The position numbers and the translations under genes were made by a program. The notes under the pieces were generated by a model, which was given only the letters and a program-made list of their open reading frames with translations, was not told where the DNA came from and did not search any database. A stretch of 64,000 nucleotides of DNA from Rhodosporidiobolus odoratus (taxonomy: Eukaryota; Basidiomycota; Microbotryomycetes; Sporidiobolales; Sporidiobolaceae). The stretch spans positions 620,001 through 684,000 of the forward strand of contig JAOANU010000016.1 in assembly GCA_034387635.1 (NCBI GenBank), read 5' to 3'. Shown here one piece after another: positions 25,415-37,799 of the stretch (its first letter is position 1; every line of letters begins with the position of its first letter).

Positions 25415-25481
25415 GAATTGCCGAAAGTCAACCCGCTTCCTCTTCCTCCGCTTCTCACCCTCAACGTAGAACTAGACTACT
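25415..25481. promoter_or_regulatory. 67-bp divergent promoter between two PLP genes
   Basis: Only 67 bp separate the start codons of the PLP-homeostasis gene (minus) and the aminotransferase (plus). Transcription must start within this gap or inside the neighbouring coding sequence, so the two genes probably share control. The stretch is pyrimidine-rich on the plus strand; no TATA box is seen. Confidence 0.6.
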
Positions 25482-27603
25482 ATGGCCTCGATAGATTGGA
25501 ACTACTTCATCAGCGCAGCCGGTCGACGATGGGAGCCTTCTGCCAGTACGTTCTTCTTCTCCGTGCTCTCCTCTCTATTTCGGTAATCCCCCCACTTCCC
25601 ACTGCTGCTTGCCATTAAGCGGCAAGCATTCCCGAGGAAGGTGACGAGCTGACCCGTATGTACTCGATCCGCTTCAGTTCGCGGCCTCTTCCCTCTCGAG
25701 AAAATTCCCGGCATGGTCTCCCTCCTCGCCGGCAAGCCCAACGCTGCAACTTTCCCCTTCAGCTCCATCAAAGTCGACCTCAAGCCTATCGTACGTCTCC
25801 CTACTCCGTCTATGTACGTCCTGTGCTAAATTCTAGCTTTGCAGATCCCGGGCGACCCCGTCGAGACCCTCACCGTCGAATCTGCCGCGCTCGAGGAGGG
25901 ACTCCAGTACGGCCCGACGGCTGGGTTGAGTTCGCTCGTCAAGTGGCTTGAGAACCTCACAGAGGTGAGGCACAGCAGGCCCAAGGGGGACTGGAGGGTC
26001 AGCGTCGGCAGCGGCAGTCAGGATCTGATCAACAAGGCACGTCTTTCTTTGTTCAGTCCGGACGAAGGCCACCAATGCTATCTCGGTGTGCCCATGCGGA
26101 AGTGGGATACGACCTGGCTTCACATGTGCGGTCGCGTACGGCGGTCAGGGCTGACTGCTATCGTTACTCCCGTCATATCCGGCTGCTTCTGCAGGCCTTC
26201 CACTCTTTGGTCGAAGAAGGTGACTCAATCCTTCTCGAGAGTCCAGTCTACTCGTACGTTTGCACATCGCCCGGTCCCATTGATCGAAACGCTCACTGAG
26301 TTCCATGCTACGCACACTCGCAGCGGAACCCTCGGCCTCCTCAAGCAGTTTACCTGCGACCTCGTCGGTGCGCCTTTGCTATGCTTCTGCACGGCCGTTC
26401 CGGAGTCGTGCTTACAAACGACCTGTCTTGTCTGCTATGCAGAAGTACGCGTTGACAGCGCCGGACTCGACCCCGACGACCTCGAGGACACCCTCACGAA
26501 CTGGTCGACCAAGTATCCCGGCAAGCGGTTCCCCAAGCTTCTCTACACTATGTATGCCTCCTCTCCTGAACCGAATCTTGAACGTCTACTGACGCCTACC
26601 CTTCCATAGCCCTACTGGCTCCAACCCTACCGGCTGCTCCTGCCCCTTGGAACGCCGACTTCGGATCCTCGAGCTCGTTAGGAAACACAACCTGTTGCTC
26701 CTTGAGGACGACGCATACCACTTCCTTTCCTTTGACCCCGATCATATCATCCCTTCGTATTTCGAGCTCGAAGGTCGGGATGGAGGCGAGACCGGACGGG
26801 TGGTTCGGTTCGACTCTTTCTCCAAGATTCTCTCTTCCGGTCCGTCTCACGCTCTACCTTCTCTCGAGCGTGCATTTGACTATTTCTTGCACACAGGTAT
26901 GCGCCTTGGCTTCCTGACCGCTGCCAAACCCCTGGCCGACATCATCGACCTACACACGTCCAACACCAACCTCCAACCCTCCTCAACGACTCAAGCGATG
27001 GTCATTGTCCTCCTCAATAAATGGGGCCTTGATGGCTTTCTTGCTCACACAAGGAGGGTTGCGGCGTTTTACAAGGAGAAGAGGGATATGTTTGAAGGGG
27101 TTGCGAGTAAGTATCTGGATGGGCTGGCGACGTGGGTTAGTCCGGAGGCGGGGATGTTCGTAAGTACTTTACTTCACTTCATTCCAGCTCGGACACGTTC
27201 CGTCGCCTCCTAGTACCTGCCCCGAGTGGCGTTCTGTCTCTCAACTGCCAACTACCGTGGCCTCGTTTCTGGCTTTTCACATGGGGTCTTCTGGCGAACT
27301 CGTTTCGGCTTCTCTTCTCCCCTGGGTGTCTGCTGACCTGATCTCGTTCCGCAGCTTTTCCTCAACCTCCACCTCAACCCGGACGGTACGGCAGGCGGCG
27401 ATTCGTCCTCTCTCATCTCGACCACGGCCGTACAAAAAGGCGTTCTCGCCGTACCTGGCGCTGGCTTCTTGCCCAACGAAGGCGTGTCGTCTTATGTTCG
27501 AGTGTCGTTCTCGCTCGCGACAGAGGAAGACGCCGAGTTGGCGTTTCAGAGGTTGAGGGAGTGTATCTTGGAGGCGAGGGCGGAGGCCAAAACCCAGGCT
27601 TAG
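25482..27603 (+). CDS. PLP-dependent aminotransferase, class I/II (Aro8/KAT-like)
   Basis: Fold-type I aminotransferase of the aromatic/2-aminoadipate/kynurenine group. The N-terminus MASIDWNYFISAAGRRWEPS followed by PGMVSLLAGKPNAATFPF is typical of that group. Also visible are GLQYGPTAGLSSLVKWL, the substrate loop PTGSNPTGCSCP, DDAYHFLSF, the PLP-lysine site FDSFSKILSS with GMRLGF after an intron, and the C-terminal arginine segment SSYVRVSFSLA. About eleven exons give roughly 500 residues. Likely activity is transamination of aromatic amino acids, 2-aminoadipate or kynurenine; sequence alone does not choose. No targeting signal is seen, so it is probably cytosolic. It shares a 67-bp divergent promoter with a PLP-homeostasis gene. 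Confidence 0.88.
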
Positions 27604-27965
27604 ATTCTAGAGTGTAAAAGGACAGTTGGCGATTGTAGATGATGGAGAGACACGTATTGCGCTTGCTTCTTGCTTCTAGCCCGTAAAGATGCAGAGAGAG
27701 ACAGAACGCCGTCTTGCCTGCTGCCCGGCTACTTTTTCCTGCCAATTGCAAGTTGACATCTAGCCCTTTTTTGCTCACATCGACCCACAAAGTAAAGCCA
27801 GACGGCACGCCTCGGCGCACACACGCATCGCTACTACCGCGCTGCACTGACAGAGTCAAGCCCGACGTCCTTACACCCCACCTCGCTTCGCTACTTGAAC
27901 GTTTTGAACCTCATCAATTGAATCCGAACGACAACCTCGCGGACAGAGAGAAGCACGCTGCAAGT

Positions 27966-30586
27966 ATGCGAATAGTTACCTGGAACGTTGTAAGTCTACT
28001 CTCCTGCTCTAGTAGGGCAGACGAGCAGAGACTGACCCTTTACGATGTTGGCGATATTAACGACGCGGGTAGAATGGCATCAAGACGCTGATCCAGTACC
28101 ACCCGTGAGCTTCGCACTCTCATAGCTATGCTTGTACCCCGCTCGGCACGCCTCGCTGGCGTGATTCAGCTGACGTCCTCCTCTTTCTTCTTCCTTTCCA
28201 GATGGAACATCAAGCGAAGTCATGAGGGTATCATGGAGGATTTGGGCGGGGATATCATCTGCATACAAGGTACGTTATGCACTTCTGCATAGCTCTACAA
28301 GCCGCTTAACTCCTTAGGCCTCAACAGAAACGAAGATCACCCGCGCCCAACTGGAAAAATCAATGGCCTGCATGAACGCCTACGACGCCTTTTACTCCTT
28401 CTACCGCCGCAGCGTCAAGGGGATCCATGGCACGGCAATCTTCACCAAACGGGACGTGGTCGTCCCCGTCAAAGCAGAGGAAGGGATCGGTTCGAGCCTG
28501 GTCCCTTCAACGACTGCGGCGCGCGAACGGATAGGAGGGTACCCGCTGAGCTCGGAGGCGGACTTGGACTGGAATGCGATGAAGGATCTGGACTCCGAGG
28601 GCAGGACGACGGTCGTGGACTGTGGGATGTTTGTGCTCATCAACTTGTAAGTCGGTTTTTCTGTTCTACCGACTTCTTGCTGAGTGGGGCTCACCTCCCT
28701 ATCTCGACAGATACTGCCCGAACGAAACCAACTCGGATCGACTCGTCTTCAAGAACAATTTCAACACGATGGTGGACAAGCGCGTGCGAGGGTTGATTAA
28801 GGCAGGCAGGGAGGTTATCGTTGTCGGTGATCTCGTACGCCTGCCTCGTATTCTCCCCTAGACCGCCCTCTCTGACGTCAGTTCTGCCCGCGCAGAACAT
28901 CTGCGCCTCAGACCTCGACACCGCCGAGCCTGACCAGCGCGCTCGCGACCGCGGGCTCGAGAATTTTACAGACCATCCACCGCGCAAGTGGCTGGGCGAG
29001 TTTACCGATCACGGCGGGAAGGACGGAGTGACGATCGACATCACGAGGTATTTGCATCCGGAGAGGCATGGGATGTACACCTGTGCGTAGTCCTCGTTTT
29101 TTCCGAAACGAGCAGGCAGTACTGACCGCGACGTACGCTGGCAGGCTGGAACACCAAGATTGACGCAAGGTCAGTTGGTACAGCGTCTCTTGATTCAAGA
29201 TTGACGCTTAATCCCTGCTGCCCTGCAGACCCTCGAACTTTGGCACGCGCCTCGACTACATCCTCATCACTCCCGGCCTTCTCCCTTGGGTTAAGCATAG
29301 CGATATCCAGCGCGATATTGTCGGCTCTGACCACTGCCCCGTCTACCTCGACTTCCACGACGAGCTCGACATCCCGGGCCGTGGCAAGGTCAGCATCTGG
29401 GACGAGCTAAACCCGGGCCGGAAGCAAGGCGACACGCTTCCTGACCCGCCTCAGTTCGCAGCCCGCTTTCTGAACGAGTTCTCGGGCAAGCAGAAGCTGC
29501 TGTCGAGCTTCTTCGGCAAGAAGGCCGAGGTTTCCCCAGCCGCGTCTTCGCCTTCGCCCTCGCCGAACCCCCAGCCATCCTCCGCACCCGAAGCGTCCAC
29601 ATCTGCTTCATCATCTCGCTCATCGTCGTCGAACGCCTTCTCTGCCTCGCAGCCGCTCCCTGCGAAGCCCTCCACTTCATCTACCTCGAGTGGGAAGAAA
29701 GGGAAAGGTAAGGAGAGGGAGAAATCGCCGGCGGAGGAGAAAGAGGACAAGAAGCCAGGGCAACAGTCTCTCGCAACCTTCTTCAAGCCGCCACCTAAAC
29801 CGGAACCGCTATCGAAGAAGAAACGCGCGAAGCGCAAGACCGACTCGCCACCTCCTGCCGATTCTCCGATTCCGTCTACTGCCTCCCGCTCTCGGTCCTC
29901 ATCATCGCAGCCAAAAGTCCCTTCGTCGTTCCTGAGACCGCCGGAAGCAGCAGCCGAGGACAGCGACGACGACATCCTCATCATCGAAGACCCGACCGAT
30001 TCCTCCAGCCTCACCAAGAGCTCTCCCTCCTCCTCGTCCCAATTGCAACCCCAATCGCAACATCCGCCTCCCTCGCCCTCCTCACTGTCCTCCGCCAGCG
30101 ACGGAACCGCCATGGTCAACGCCGAAGCCTCTTCAACCTGGTCCTCCATCTTTGCGTCGAAACCACCTCCACTCTGTGAGGGTCATAACGAGCCATCCAA
30201 GTTGTGGACGGTGAACAAAACAGGAATCAATAAGGGGAGGAGGTTCTTTTTGTGTTCAAGGTGCGTCTTCTCGTTTTGCCCTCGCCTTGGACTTGACGGC
30301 TGAGTAGAGTATTGCTCCGCGACTAGACCCGTCGGTCCGGGCTACGATCAGGGGCAGGCCAAACTGCATGTCGACCCGCAGTGGAGGTGCAACTTCTTCC
30401 AATGTACGTCTCTGACTGCCTTCCCTGCCTCGCCGTTTCTTCGGTTCGGCGCAGACATTCCTCTGCTTTTTCCGCGTAACTCTGCTCAACTGACTGTGAT
30501 TCCCGTTTACATATACAGGGGAAACGAGCGTCAAGCGTCCCGCCGGTATAGCCCTCGATTCAGCTGCCAAAAAGCGCAAGAGCTAG
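27966..30586 (+). CDS. APN2: AP endonuclease 2 (Apn2), with GRF zinc finger
   Basis: Exonuclease III-family base-excision repair enzyme with AP endonuclease and 3'-5' exonuclease/phosphodiesterase activity. It opens with MRIVTWNV-NGIK, then DIICIQETK (catalytic Glu), GIHGTAIFTKR, YCPNETNSDRLVFKNNF, FGTRLDYILITPGL and GSDHCPVYLDF (catalytic Asp-His). A long Ser/Pro/Lys-rich linker follows. It contains two PCNA-interacting motifs, QKLLSSFF near 29490 and QQSLATFF near 29763, and an acidic DDDILIIED patch. The C-terminal GRF zinc finger reads LCEGHNEPSKLWTVNKTG, GRRFFLCSR, then CNFFQW split by an intron. The protein ends KKRKS. At least ten exons. Identity is secure because the exonuclease III-like domain, PIP box and GRF finger occur together. 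Confidence 0.95.
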
Positions 30587-31393
30587 CTCACATCCGACCT
30601 CGACGCTTCCTATTCGTTCTGGTCTATGGCCGTCGTCGCTCCGTCTTTATCGCATGTTGCTTGTACAGCAGTCGAGTCCTGCAGAGAATGAATCATTCAC
30701 GAGATGGAAGCTTGGCGGTGTGTTCCGAGCTCCTTCTTTGACGTCTCTCGCCCCGGCTCATGCCCACACTGCCAACGCTTCATGGGGAGCGAATGCTCGA
30801 AGCGATCGCTAAACGCGCAGCCAAAACAGACGCAAGCAGCTGTTCGCTGTTTTCGGCAGGCAAGGTCCTCTCGAGCAAAAGGCAGAAAGGAAAGAGGGTG
30901 CGTCGGAATCGGCTTGGACAGCCATTTTGCAGAAGAAGCCCGTCGGCGCGTCAAGCTACAACGAGGTAGAGAGAGGGTGGGTGGGGCAACAGTCCAGAGC
31001 CCGTCAAGGGTCCATCTATAAAGAGAGCGAAGGAAGAGGACAAAGGTCGTGACGAGAAAGAAAGGAGTGGCTACAAGGCTGCGAGTCCGCACTGGAGCAA
31101 GCGCCATATTGGTGTTGTTTAGTCAGGGGGAGAGTGAGTGCGACAAGATACGATGCGAGGCGAGAGGATGGAAGGAAGGGGTCGAAGCGGAAGGGAGGGA
31201 GAGAAGGGAGGAAAACAGCACGACCTAAAGCCGAAAAAAGAGTAGAGAGAGAGAGTGAACGACGAGTTGCCCATAAGAGAGAATATGTCACAGCGGAAAA
31301 GAAAGCAAGGGAAGTGGGGTCAAGGAATGGAAGGGAAAAGGGAACCAGGAAGAGAAGGGGATCGGTCAGAGGGAAAGGGGAGCGTCAAACGCT
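30587..31393. other. Convergent intergenic region, purine-rich
   Basis: About 800 bp between convergent APN2 and the DPBB gene. The right half (31030-31380) is strongly GA-rich on the plus strand, that is CT-rich on the transcribed minus strand, consistent with the 3'UTR of the DPBB gene. The open frames here are composition artefacts. Confidence 0.4.
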
Positions 31394-32717
31394 TTAGGCC
31401 CAGTCCCAGGTGACGGAGGCGACGCCGGCGTCGAGGCCAGCGAGAGCCTTGAAGGCGGCCTCGGAAAGGTCAATGGAGCCGGAAGACTCGCAGGTGGGGC
31501 ACTCGTCGGCGACCTTGACCTGTACGAAGTGAACGAAAGAGTCAGTCAAATGCGACAAGGCTGCTGCAAGATGAACGAAGACGCACGGTGATGGTGTTGC
31601 CGTTGCCGTTGACCTTGATGCTCTGGCCGCAGTGGGAGCCGCCAGAGTACATGGAGGTCTGGAGAGCGACGATGTAGGCAGAGTCGGAGTTGACGGAGCC
31701 GCAAGCGCCAGCAACGCCGTTCTGGTAGAAGTACTGTATGAAACGAAACCGGGCGGAACGAGAAACGAGGAAAGAACGTGAAGATTAGCATGGGAGCAAG
31801 AGACCGAGCGCGCAGCGAAGTGAGGAGACGTACGGTGGCGGTTCCGGAGTGCGAGCCCGAAGACGAGCCAGAGCTCTTGTAGGACGAAGCCTGCTTGGTA
31901 GCGGCGACCTCGGCCTGAGTCGTAGTGGTAGCCTTGGGAGCGTAGGAGGTAGTGGTGGTCTTGGGAGCGTAGGAAGTCGTGGCTGGAAAGAGGAAGAAAA
32001 GGCAAAGTCAATTTGAGAAGGCCATCGATGAAGAAGGGAGAATAAGACGCACGCTTGTACGAGGTGGTTGAAGACTGCTTCTTTTCCTGGTACTCCTGAG
32101 CGGCGGCCGGGGAGCTCGAGGAAGAGGGAGCGGTCCAGGACGAGTACGAAGACTTGGCGGCGTAGTATTCGGTAGTCGAAGAGGAAGCGGAATCGGAAGA
32201 AGACGAAGAAAGAGCGTCCTTGGCGTCGGCGGTCTCCGTCTCGTTGGCGAAGCGCCAGTCGACGTACTTGAGGTCGCTGTCGGTACCGTTGAGAGCGGAG
32301 AAGGAGCCCTGGGAAAGGGAGAGGGTGTTTTTCTGGGTCGAGGCATCGGCAACGAGAGCGGTGACGGTCTTGTTGTTACGAGGGTCGACGACGACGATGT
32401 ACTGGCCGCAGAAGGGGGAGGCGGAAGCGAGGTCGGTGTACTGCTCGAGGGGAAGACCGGCGACGAGAGCGGAGTCCTTGGAGTACCAGCCGCAAGCGCC
32501 GTTGTTGCCGTTCATCCTACACGGACAGGGAGAGGTCAGCCTCTGACTATCTCCTCGAGAGAATAGGAAGAAGGACGCACTTGTAGTCGACGACGGAAGC
32601 GTTGTGATGGGTGGTGTTTGAGGGGGAGAGGGCGGCCTCCACAGTCGCGAGCTGGGCGACAGGGGCGGCGTAAGCGCCGACGGCGAGGGAGGCAGCGAGA
32701 GCAGCAGCGGCGAGCAT
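31394..32717 (-). CDS. Secreted protein with two DPBB (RlpA-like) domains
   Basis: Predicted extracellular protein. The signal peptide is MLAAAALAASLAVGAYAAPV. A first double-psi beta-barrel-like domain follows: GACGWYS, CGQYIVVVDPRNNKTVTALV, SFSALNGT, YVDWRF. A Ser/Thr/Tyr-rich linker probably carries O-glycans (TTTSYAPK repeated). A second, canonical domain follows: GVAGACGSVNSDSAYIVALQ, HCGQSIKV, VKVADECPTCESSGSIDLS, FKALAGLDAGVASVTWDWA. Paired Cys (CG, CPTC) are present. Such barwin/expansin-like proteins act at cell walls or are small secreted effectors; no catalytic claim is made. Five exons; the stop is at 31394-31396. A paralogue with one DPBB lies at 39142. Confidence 0.88.
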
Positions 32718-35500
32718 GGTGAAGTGAAGGAAGAGACGGGTGTTGAGTAAAGAAAGTGAGATTGGGAAATTGACGGTGGACTCGATGAAGAGGACTGTCG
32801 AAAGCTGGCTGCTGGTGAGTTGGGGGAAGGCCGTGAGAGGAGAAGTGAGGACGAAGAAAGAGAGAAAGAGCCGGAGGACTAGGTAGACGAGCACAGCAGA
32901 GGGGACTTTTGGGTTTTTCAAGGGAGGGCGCCGTCGGCGATGGAAAGAACCCCCAATTGACCTACCCCGCAACCCCAGGGTTCTTTCCTCTTTCCGATCG
33001 AAACCGGTCGCGACGCGCGATAAGTTTTCCGGCCTTGTCTCCCCCTTGCCTCTTCCAACAGGAGTCACCCCGTTTCCCAACTCCCCCGTCGGGACAAGAG
33101 GCCTCTCTCCGACGCCTCGGCACAGCGCCTCTCTACTGGTGGGACAACTGCACCGCTCGCGACCTGGCTGTCCGCGGACAGGCTCCTTGTATCTCGCTAG
33201 GACCCCGGCCGGACACTCCCTATATGGTTAGGCAAAGGTTCAGCCGCCAAAGCGAGATTCGGGCCGGCCAAACTTGACCCAGCTTCATTACAAACCAAAA
33301 CTGAAAGCTAATCAGCGGATTTTACTTTTGTAGTGGCATTACAAAAGGAAAGCGAGATTAAGGCCGTTTGGGCGGTCTTTTTTCGGCTGGACATATTAAG
33401 GAGTGACCGGGGTCCTATCTCGCTTCGAGGGTGCGCATAGCCTGCACCACCTATAGCCATGTCGATATTGGCTCAGCACGTGTACGTAAGGGTGGCCATG
33501 CATAGCCCGGACGAGGCGGACGAGCTCGGGAGGTTTTATCCGCTGACATCGCTGTCGGGGCACGAGTGAATTGGGTGACTGTGGACGACGAGAGCGGCCG
33601 CCGAGAAAGTGGAGAAGACCCCCGGTCCTGCACAGACGAGGTGACGTGGTGATATCAAGCCGTTGCATAGAAGATGTCAGACGCAGCGCCTCATCTTTTC
33701 CGAAGGTGACATCGGCCGGTTTTGTGCAACCCGAGGGAGCTGTCTCTCCTCTCTACTCCCTCCGCCGGCAATGCATAGAGGGATCTTGCCCAAGTATGCA
33801 GGACATGCCTGCATAGGAGCGCCGGGCCTTGTTAGCTTGTACGCGGACGTTGCAGCGCAAGATGGGTCAGAAGTCCTTGTTTCGTTTTTTTCCCTTTTCC
33901 TACTCGTCTCTGCCTCGTCCTGCCCGCGCCGCTCCTCCGCTGGCCCCTGTTCGAGCTCTGTCAGTCAGCCTGCATTGCATACGAAGGCGCCCTTACTGCT
34001 GTAGCGACTGCAGGGCCGAGAACCCCCTTCGCACCTTCCTCTTCCCCCTGCTTTTTTTCCCGTTGACGCATTTTATCTCCGTACATATCGGACGATCGCG
34101 CTGATGAGATGGGCTGTCGTCGGTGTGTCCGAAGCGAGGAAGGCGTTGGCTCCTGCATGGGTATGGCTACATGCGATGGCAGCCGATGCTTCGAGCGGCA
34201 GGGGAAGGGAGGAAAAGGAGGGTGCGAGGCAGCTGGTCATCATGCAGTCGGCGGCGGCCAAGACGTATGAGCGAAACTCAGGACCGGGCACGCTCAAAGG
34301 GTGGCGTTCGCCTTTGGCTTGGAATGAGGTATCGTGCCGGAATCTCGATGAGGTATTGAGGTAGAGGAGAAAAGGTGTCTGCAGACAACCAGGCAGGTGA
34401 AGTAGACGGGAAGCAGTAGAACATCAGCGCGTGCCGTCGGTCAGAGCAGCGGCGAAGTAGAGAAGGGCGAGCTAGTATGCAAGGCTCGCTGCGAAAGCGT
34501 GCTTCGAAGAAGAAAACAATCGATGAGACGGCGACGGGACATGAGCATTACAAAGAACGCTAGGCGATTAAAAGCGCCGTCACCTATTAACCATTGAAGT
34601 AGCACAGTTCGACGACGCGGCAGGACCATATAGTCAGCGAGAGCGAGTGGAAAGCTGCAAAACAAACTCTTCGTCAAACTGTACCAGGGAAAGTATCCAT
34701 CTTGGCGAAGGAACAGGAGAGATCGATGCCGCGTGGACGTTCCCCAGCCTCCCCAGCTGTCATATTGCGATTCGTAGAGCGGACGGGTGCGGAGGCGATG
34801 AGAGAAGCTGTATTCGAGGTGGGGGAGTAGGCCGCCGGGGTCTCAAGGCCAGACATTGCTGATACCGCAGTCGTCAGGCAGTCAGCCTGTCGCGATGCAC
34901 TCAGTCGCAGTCGAGTCTGTTTAGAGTCACTTCGAACGAGTTGTGATCCTCAAAGGCGGGAGTGGTTTACAAGCCCGCTCCCAACGTCACATTACGAGAC
35001 GACGAGTCCGAACCGCTGAAAGGCATGGCATCCAAGCTTTATCGACCTATCGGTGCGAAAGAGTGACGTGTGTATGGAGCTGTTGAAGGAGTGGGAGGGG
35101 AGTCGACTGAGATGGGGTTTGACGAGGTGGCATCGACGTTGTTGGTTTGGGCGGGACTGCGTATACGTTGTAGCCGGCTGCATAGGCTCATGCGACTCTC
35201 GAAAGCAACACAATCAGAGCATGGTGAGGAGCGAGAGGGAGGAACGGGAATAGCGCTTGCTCCATCGAGACGGCTTTCTTCTTCGTCTCTGTTCGGAACT
35301 TAGGTGAGCACTTGGCTGCTACTAAACTCAGCTATAGAGTCTCTCAGCTGACTCTACTATCCTCCACGACCCTTCCCGCCCCGCTCACCTGACTCGACCC
35401 GCCTCGACTCCCTCGAAAACTTGGACCGCATCTCGCCTTGACGCCAATCTCTCGACTCTTGTCTATTCTACTACCACCGCTGTTGTACGACTAGGCCGCC
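32718..35500. other. 2.8-kb interval without a confident gene
   Basis: Contains the DPBB promoter (left) and the RPL19 promoter (right). Between them, 33270-33400 is AT-richer than its surroundings. A minus-strand frame at 34856 down to about 34680, starting MSGLETPAAYSPTSNTA, has reasonable codon use. Its continuation is unresolved because the apparent following intron (about 30 nt) would be too short. I found no tRNA box pair or snRNA signature. A short non-coding RNA cannot be excluded. Confidence 0.35.
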
Positions 35501-36827
35501 ATGTCCAACCTCCGCTCCCAGAAGCGCCTCGCGGCGTCCGTCTTTGGTGTTGGCAAGCGCAAGATCTACCTCGACCCGTCCCACCTCTCCGAGATCGGCA
35601 ACGCCAACTCGAGGCAGAACATCCGTCGCCTCCGCAAGGACGGCTACATCATTGTCAAGCCCCAGGTCGTCCACTCGCGCGCCCGTACCCGCGAGCACGA
35701 CGCCGCCAAGGCCAAGGGCCGCCACACCGGTGCTGGTAAGCGCAAGGGTACCGCCGAGGCCCGCATGCCGACCAAGGTCCTCTGGATGAGGCGCCAGAGG
35801 GTCTTGCGTCGCTTGTTGCGCAAGTACCGCGAGGCTGGAAAGATCAACCGTCACCTGTAAGTCGACCTTCGACAGTCTCTCGACATGCGGGAAGCAAGGA
35901 TATCACACGAGTAGCAGTCGGACAGCATTGGTCAGCGGAAGAGGGAACTGTGGGAGGAAACGCATGCACTTGGAAGGACCGAGATGTGAGGAGGTGGGGA
36001 AGGGCACAAACTGGCGTGAGGCGTTCAGCAGCGGTGACTAACGATGCGGTTTGTGCTTGTTACGCGACGGAACAGCTACCACGAGCTCTACCTTAAGGCC
36101 AAGGTGCGTTCTTTCTACTCTTTTCCGTGACCTGATTGTATTGACCCATTTTCTCGCAGGGTAACGTCTTCAAGGTTAGTCTCGGGTCTGCTTGGCAATC
36201 GGGAGAGAGCGGCAAGTGATGTGAGTCTCGGGCGGATACTGACGAGTTGCTTGGATGCGGTAAATCAAACTCGGGGTTTGGCCTTTGCAGAACAAGGTAC
36301 GTCACCAGTTCCCGCCTTGCTCCTTTTCCCGTGCCTCTCCCGGTCCCCGCTTCACGCCAGGCTCCTCTGGGTCTGGCTTCCACTCATCGTATACGCCGCC
36401 GCTTGAATCTGTGAAGCCTGTACTGACTGTTGCCTTTTTTTTGTTTGTTTTTCTTTCACTCGCTCTCCTCGCCTCGGCTCGCCTCCCTTCGCTTTCCGTC
36501 GCCTTCCTTGCCATGTGCCTCGATATATACGCCACGTTCACCCCTTCTTTGCCATCTGCCTCGATACACACAACCGTCGCGCCCGCAGCGCGTCCTCATG
36601 GAGCACATCCATCGCGCCAAGGCCGAGTCGAACAGGACCAAGGTTCTTGCCGACCAGGCTGAGGCTCGTCGCTCGAAAAACAAAGCTGCTCGTGAGCGTC
36701 GCGCGGAGCGTGTCGCTGAGAAGCGTGCTGCCATTGTTGCTGTCGAGGTGCGTTCTTACTCCGCGCACCGTCGCGAAATGTCCTGACTGTCATTCTTCTG
36801 CAGGTCGAGGCTGAGGCCAAGGAGTAA
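35501..36827 (+). CDS. RPL19: 60S ribosomal protein eL19
   Basis: Large-subunit ribosomal protein. The first exon (35501-35856) encodes [20 protein letters not shown] through [10 protein letters not shown]. The remainder is split unusually: 36076-36103 (YHELYLKAK), 36160-36174 (15 nt, GNVFK), 36291-36296 (6 nt, NK), 36589-36747 ([18 protein letters not shown] through [10 protein letters not shown] and on) and 36804-36827 (VEAEAKE). All junctions agree with the highly conserved eL19 sequence. The coding region gives about 195 residues, the normal eL19 size. The 219-nt second-position intron and the 292-nt intron before exon 5 are long for this window. No snoRNA box was evident. Confidence 0.97.
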
Positions 36828-37142
36828 AGCAGTAGCTTGTCGTGTAACGCTTTCTTTGCTTTTCGCCTACGGTCCATGTTCAAGCTATCGAAGAGAAAAT
36901 CGGAGATCACTTCTTGCTCCCCTCGCCCTTGTTTCCCCACCCTCCGTCACTCCCGCCTGCCATCGCTCCCCACAGCGCTTCCTGCCTTCTCTCCCTCGAG
37001 CTCTCTCCCCTGTACTGCCCGCCGCTGCTAGACCCTACGACGCGCCGAAGCCTCCACGGTTGCGTTCACTGACCCGTCGGCTGTTCTTATCGCCGGGCAT
37101 TCCGCGATTCATAGCTGACGGATAGAACAGTCCCCAATCCCT

Positions 37143-37690
37143 TTACCGAGATTGAATGAGGGGCTGTTCCGCCTTGAAGTGCCAGGCAGAGACATCGAGG
37201 ACGAGGTCGAGATCCCAGCCGTCGCTGCCGCCCGAGGGTTGAACATAGATTTTTTTGCTGTAACAGAGAGCAAGTGAATACGCAGGGTCAGACCCAGACA
37301 GCGAGAAAGCGAACGCCAGCGAGCGGGATCGAGAGATCGAAACTTACACGTCCTTGGCGAACCCTTTCAAGATCATTGCCACCGCCATACGAGCACCGTG
37401 GTCCGTCATGACTCTCGCCGGTCTCGTTGCCCGAAGTTCCCCGTCTCTCCAAAGCCGTTTGATCTGGAACGCAAAGAATCCCGCCTTTCGTTCCTTCTGA
37501 GTCAGCTGCCTCTGTTCCATACCCGCCGTCGCACCCTGCAAGAACTGCACCGGCGCCGCACAAGGAACGGACTGGAGGTCGGAGGTCAAGGCAGTGATGG
37601 CGCATTCGACTCGCAGGTGAACACAGTAAGCCAACCTTGATCGTAGCCTTTAGAAGTAGGTAGGGGGGAAGAGCTGATGCAGCCACTTCT
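37143..37690 (-). CDS. Unknown protein, 3' exons of a minus-strand gene
   Basis: I do not recognise it. The last intron is convincing: donor GT|gtaagt, TCTGACC branch point, ttacag acceptor. It joins a frame with MEQRQLTQKERKAGFFAFQI, then VMTDHGARMAVAMILKGFAK, to KKIYVQPSGGSDGWDLDLVL and DVSAWHFKAEQPLIQSR, stopping at 37143. Upstream, two alternative joins are possible. One starts the next exon after gttcttgcag (ALPPYLLLKATIK joined to GATAGMEQ). The other keeps the same frame across a 51-nt intron that removes a single TAA. The 5' end is therefore open and may reach 37800 or beyond. No membrane segment or signal peptide is seen. Confidence 0.5.
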
Positions 37691-37799
37691 CGATTTCTAG
37701 ACGAATCCCGTTCTGCTTCGCCTCGACCCTGCCTTGGCGACGTCCACGCGTGCTCAGAGCAAAGCGGTCCAGGATTGATGGTAGGCTGCTTCTGAAGAG

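Noticed and set aside
30990..31390. Long GA-rich open frame on plus strand
   Set aside because: Purine-rich 3'UTR complement of the DPBB gene; Arg/Lys/Glu/Gly-only composition without a motif.
33663..34104. Plus-strand frames of 90-113 codons in the 32.7-35.5 kb interval
   Set aside because: No splice sites, family motif or consistent codon bias.
35857..36075. Possible snoRNA in the RPL19 introns
   Set aside because: I looked for C/D (RTGATGA…CTGA) and H/ACA boxes and saw no properly spaced pair.
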